Shown one piece after another: positions 4,880 to 7,393 of a stretch of 7,393 nt of DNA; position 1 is the first letter of the stretch; the number at the start of each line of letters is the position of its first letter. A model generated the notes under the pieces. The model searched no databases. It was not told the origin of the DNA and saw nothing but the letters and a program-made list of their open reading frames with translations. Made by a program: the position numbers and the translations under genes. Source of the DNA: Alphaproteobacteria bacterium (GTDB lineage Bacteria > Pseudomonadota > Alphaproteobacteria > Micropepsales > Micropepsaceae); contig PKWC01000069.1 of the NCBI GenBank assembly GCA_003131925.1, positions 1 through 7,393 on the forward strand, in the 5' to 3' direction.

Positions 4880-6160
4880 TTATGGCTTGAGTTCGTACAC
4901 GACTCCGCAGCCATAGGCGCAGTTTGCGTTATCGGTCCCGCCAATCTCGGCGGTGCCGTACAGTTTGTCCCGCTTGCCGATGAGCGGCCGGGAGTAGGAA
5001 AACGCACCGTCTTTTCCGTCGGTGAAGGTGTGAAGCGTCTTCTCCGCTCCCTTCGCCGAAATCTCGTCCAATGTGCCGCAGCCGTCCGACCCGCAATCGA
5101 AATCGCCACCTGCAATCGTGGTGACGAAAAGATTGCCGGATTTGTCCACAGATACGCCGTAGCCTCCGGGTGTGAGGCCGTCGCTTTCTCCCGTGAAGCT
5201 GTAGAGCGTGGTCTTGGAGCCGTCCGCTGCCAGTTTGAAAATGGTTCCGCACCCATATGTGGGACAGTTGGTGTAATCTCCGCCGTAATACGTCGGGCCG
5301 TAAATTTCCCCATTCTTTCCTGCCGTGAGAGCCAAGCTTGGATTTGCTCCATCGCTTCCGCCCTTGAAGGCGTAGAGGACGGTCAGTGTTCCGGCCGGGG
5401 ACAATTTGAACACGGTTCCGCAATAGCCGGAATCGCAATCGGAATTGGCCGTACCGCCACTGGCGGCCGCGCCGTACAAGTTTCCTTTCTTGTCCATGAA
5501 GACGCCGGAGTAGGGATCCGCCCCGTCGCTCCCGCCCGTAAACGAGTAGAGCACCGTGAATATTCCCTTGGCGGAAACTTTGAACACCGTGCCGCAGCCG
5601 ACGCCCGAACATCCCGTGCCGCCGAACGGCACGGTCCCGTAGAGATTGCCCTTCTTGTCCATGACCAATGGGGCGTAGGGCTGGGCGCCATCGGCCCCGT
5701 CCTGGAAGGCGTAGAGCACCGATTCCGTGCCGTCGCTCGCGAGCTTGTAGACAGTGCCGCAGCCGTTGCCCGAACAGCCCGTGCCGCCGCCTGCGTAAGT
5801 GGTGCCGTAGAAATTGCCGGCGCTGTCGGCGATCAGCGACGAATAGGGACTCGCACCATCGGTCGTGCCCTTGAAGGAATAAAGCACGGATTCCGTGCCG
5901 TCGCTCGCGAGCTTGAAAACGGTGCCGCAGCCGCCGCCAGTACAACCCGTGCCACCGCCCCCGGCAGTCGTCGCATAATAATTTCCCGTGCCATCCGCGA
6001 ACAGACTGCTGACCGGGTAAGCGCCATCGCTCCCGCCACCGGCAAACGAATAGAGAGTCTTCAGCTTGGCGGCGTCAGCGCCATTGAAAGGAGCGAGCAG
6101 CGTCAACGCAAGCGCGCCAAGTGGAATATACGAGCGAATGCCAAGAAGATGTCGACTCAT
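4880..6160 (-). CDS. Secreted seven-repeat protein, TIGR03803 (gloeo/verruco) type
   Basis: The product is 426 residues. A signal peptide fills residues 1-30 (hydrophobic core PLGALALTLLAPF, cleavage after GADA). The rest is seven tandem repeats of about 53-60 residues. Each has the TIGR03803 pattern: LYSF, then GGSDGxxP, a spacer ending in GNLYGTT or similar, and GCGTVFKL. Repeat starts read LYSFAGG, LYSFKGT, LYAFQDG, LYSFTGG, LYAFKGG, LYSFTGE and LHTFTDG. Seven units suggest a closed seven-bladed beta propeller. The C-terminal strand (VVYELKP) could pair with the N-terminal AKLKTLYSF to close the ring. Each repeat also carries two Cys, as C-x4-C in six units and C-x3-C in the last, just before GTVFKL. 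The family is known from many bacteria without a settled function; carbohydrate or surface binding outside the cell is only a guess. Start 6160 has GGGGG six bases upstream. The opposite strand also stays open over this whole region, which I take as a composition effect. Confidence 0.88.
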   Translation of the reverse strand: MSRHLLGIRSYIPLGALALTLLAPFNGADAAKLKTLYSFAGGGSDGAYPVSSLFADGTGNYYATTAGGGGTGCTGGGCGTVFKLASDGTESVLYSFKGTTDGASPYSSLIADSAGNFYGTTYAGGGTGCSGNGCGTVYKLASDGTESVLYAFQDGADGAQPYAPLVMDKKGNLYGTVPFGGTGCSGVGCGTVFKVSAKGIFTVLYSFTGGSDGADPYSGVFMDKKGNLYGAAASGGTANSDCDSGYCGTVFKLSPAGTLTVLYAFKGGSDGANPSLALTAGKNGEIYGPTYYGGDYTNCPTYGCGTIFKLAADGSKTTLYSFTGESDGLTPGGYGVSVDKSGNLFVTTIAGGDFDCGSDGCGTLDEISAKGAEKTLHTFTDGKDGAFSYSRPLIGKRDKLYGTAEIGGTDNANCAYGCGVVYELKP

Positions 6161-6220
6161 TCGGAACCCCCGCGCCTATCGACCCTCCAAGTGTCCGGAA
6201 GAGTCGCCTGTCTGGGCTCC

Positions 6221-6249
6221 ATAGTGCTACTACCCGCTGCTTCTGGCAA
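6221..6249 (-). promoter_or_regulatory. Candidate sigma-70-type promoter for the propeller gene
   Basis: On the minus strand, TTGCCA (6244-6249) matches five of six bases of the TTGACA box. After 17 bases it is followed by CACTAT (6221-6226), which matches the TATAAT box at only three positions. Transcription would begin near 6214 and leave a leader of about 54 bases before the ATG at 6160. Spacing and position are good but the -10 box is weak. Confidence 0.28.
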
Positions 6250-6315
6250 GCGTTCCCGGCCGCGGAGCATCGTCGGCGGGGATCACTTTAGTGCGCGATA
6301 TTTATGCACCGAACG

Positions 6316-6348
6316 GGCGCACCGGACAGGATAGAACTGGGAACTGGC
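6316..6348 (+). repeat. 33-bp dispersed direct repeat, copy 4
   Basis: Fourth copy, one base different from the consensus (GAACTGGG for GAAATGGG). It is placed 155 bases upstream of the propeller gene's start and 59 bases past the stop of the adhesin remnant, so it again stands between two minus-strand coding units. In frame it reads GRTGQDRTGNWLILVQRAA, which agrees with the recombinase tail (WRTGQDRNENWRLVVVRA) slightly beyond the 33 bases. No recombinase sequence precedes it. Confidence 0.88.
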
Positions 6349-6407
6349 TAATTCTCGTACAACGGGCTGCGTGACCCTTCACTCCCGGGCAATCATCTTC
6401 CCGGCGA

Positions 6408-6626
6408 TCACTTCGGGGGCGGATTGTCGAGCAGGTACGGCAGGCCGCCATTGATGTTCACATTTTCGCCCCAGATGGACGGATCGAATCCCGCGGGCAG
6501 GCCCGATTGTAGTTGCTGCGTGGTCAGGCCGGTGGTGCCCGGATCGTTCGGCGCATAGCCCGCGCCCTGGCTAGGAAAGCGACCCTCTACGGCATCGGCG
6601 TCTGCTTCGCCGCTCGCGGGTGTTCC
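6408..6626 (-). pseudogene. C-terminal remnant of a large secreted adhesin (FHA/GLUG type)
   Basis: A minus-strand open stretch of 72 codons ends at TGA 6408-6410 and is closed upstream by TAG at 6627-6629, with no usable start codon. Its C-terminal part reads GYAPNDPGTTGLTTQQLQSG, then LPAGFDPSIWGENVNINGG, then LPYLLDNPPPK. This resembles the last residues of large exported proteins with filamentous-haemagglutinin-like or GLUG repeats, which often end with a TTxQLQxGLPxGFDPxxWG segment and a short PYLL tail. In intact members this segment follows thousands of residues of beta helix; here nothing before it survives. The remnant sits between repeat copy 4 and the stop of the next propeller gene, eight bases from it. 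The family is recognised by sequence memory, not by a search. Confidence 0.58.
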
Positions 6627-6633
6627 CTATGTC

Positions 6634-7393
6634 CTATGGAGTAATCCTCCACACCTCCCCGTAATTGTATTTCCCGCCCCCAAAGGTCGTGCCGTAAAGG
6701 GCACCGTTCTTGTCTAGGGTAACGCCGCCTTGGGGAAAGCCTCCGTCGCCCTTTTTGTGGCTGAATTGGTGGAGAATGGTCTCCGTCCACACCCCGCCGG
6801 ATTTTGTGAGTTTGAATGCCGTTCCGTCACCGGCATTGCCGGAGGAGGTCGTCCCATAAAGGCTGCCGGACGGACCCCAGGTGAGCCCCGCGGTTGGCCA
6901 ATAGCCATCGTTGCTGCCATTCTGAAATGGGAAGGTGTGCAGAACGGTATCAGTCCATTTGCCGGCCGACCGCGAGAGCATGAAGACCACGCCCACATCC
7001 CAGGCGCCGCCCGAGCGAGTCGTGCCATAGAGGGCGCCGTTTTTGTCCCTGATCACCGGCCCCCAGGGCTCATAGCCATCGCCGCCGCTGAAGCCGTAGA
7101 TCACCTTCTCCTTCCACACTCCGCGGGATTTGAACAGCTTGAAGACGGTGCCGTCGCCGCCATTCTCACCGCCGTAGATCGTGGTCCCGTAGAAAGTTTG
7201 CGATCCAGCCATGAGGAGCCCGGCATAGGGAAACCACCCGTCGCCGTTTCCCCCGAACGAGTGAAGCAGGGTCTCGGTCCAAACACCGTTGACCTTGCTC
7301 AATTCGAACACGGTGCCCGCATTATAGGTGCCGCCGCCATAGGTTGTCCCATACAGGTTGCCGGATTTGTCCATGACGAGATCGCACTCCGGC
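6634..7393 (-). CDS. Second TIGR03803-type repeat protein (5' end off the window)
   Basis: The minus-strand frame ends at TAG 6634-6636 and is open to the right edge; the start lies outside. About 253 residues are visible, made of four full repeats of roughly 55-60 residues and part of a fifth. Each has a GxWTETxLHSF opening, a GDGxxP turn, an NGALYGTT or SGNLYGTT strand and a GTVFKL-like end (GTVFELSK, GTVFKLFK, GVVFMLSR, GTAFKLTK, and finally GEVWRITP). The pattern is that of TIGR03803 repeats, as in the gene ending at 4880, so a secreted beta propeller is likely. Two differences stand out: the repeats are introduced by Trp (GVWTET, GVWKEK, GKWTDT), and no Cys appears in them, while the other protein has two per repeat. 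The ATG at 7372-7374 is internal, inside LVMDKSGNLYG, not a start. Function is unknown. Confidence 0.85.
   Translation of the reverse strand, partial: PECDLVMDKSGNLYGTTYGGGTYNAGTVFELSKVNGVWTETLLHSFGGNGDGWFPYAGLLMAGSQTFYGTTIYGGENGGDGTVFKLFKSRGVWKEKVIYGFSGGDGYEPWGPVIRDKNGALYGTTRSGGAWDVGVVFMLSRSAGKWTDTVLHTFPFQNGSNDGYWPTAGLTWGPSGSLYGTTSSGNAGDGTAFKLTKSGGVWTETILHQFSHKKGDGGFPQGGVTLDKNGALYGTTFGGGKYNYGEVWRITP

Noticed and set aside
4820..6334. A 504-codon plus-strand open frame over the propeller gene
   Set aside because: It is antisense to the seven-repeat protein, whose repeats, signal peptide and ribosome binding site are clear. The antisense product has no signal or domain and looks like a by-product of repeated codons and GC bias.
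261..6348. Integron attC sites separating gene cassettes
   Set aside because: The 33-bp repeats lack the GTTRRRY/RYYYAAC core boxes and the imperfect-palindrome fold of attC, and no integron integrase is visible.
261..6348. CRISPR array
   Set aside because: The four repeats lie about 0.9 to 3.6 kb apart with genes between them, not as regular repeat-spacer units, and no cas gene is present.

Overview
The window looks like an accessory, recombination-scarred stretch of an alphaproteobacterial chromosome. A Bradyrhizobium/Nitrobacteraceae-type host is my best guess. The evidence is moderately high GC, an alphaproteobacterial-style LpxD, a small His-rich protein and a serine-recombinase C-terminus of a kind I associate with rhizobia. 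The species cannot be fixed from sequence alone.

Layout, left to right. Positions 1-90 look like the end of an IS4/IS50-like insertion sequence running off the left edge. A 33-bp direct repeat (copy 1, 261-293) follows, then a minus-strand gene for a small exported protein of unknown function (429-941). Repeat copy 2 (1186-1218) precedes a minus-strand NTF2/SnoaL-like exported protein gene broken by a single-base frameshift (1448-1911). After about 340 bases with no clear gene comes a plus-strand gene for a 68-residue His-rich protein (2330-2536), followed by a strong hairpin (2621-2646). Next is the C-terminal remnant of a PHB-depolymerase-type esterase (2797-3160, minus), sitting directly behind an isolated lpxD gene (3180-4214, minus). 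The plus strand then carries the decayed C-terminus of a large serine recombinase (about 4392-4800), whose tail contains repeat copy 3 (4762-4794). The right third holds a complete secreted seven-repeat TIGR03803-type protein (4880-6160, minus), repeat copy 4 (6316-6348), the tail of a large secreted adhesin (6408-6626, minus) and a second TIGR03803-type protein that runs off the right edge (6634-7393, minus).

The genes do not form a metabolic pathway. Most encode exported products or cell-envelope functions (LpxD makes lipid A), nearly all lie on the minus strand, and several are truncated. The feature linking them is the 33-bp repeat. Four same-direction copies lie 60-290 bases beyond the stop codons of minus-strand genes, and one copy coincides with the 3' end of the recombinase remnant. 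A plausible reading, which is inference, is that the repeats are attachment-like or scar sequences left by a recombinase that moved or replaced gene modules here. An alternative is a dispersed non-coding repeat family unrelated to mobility.
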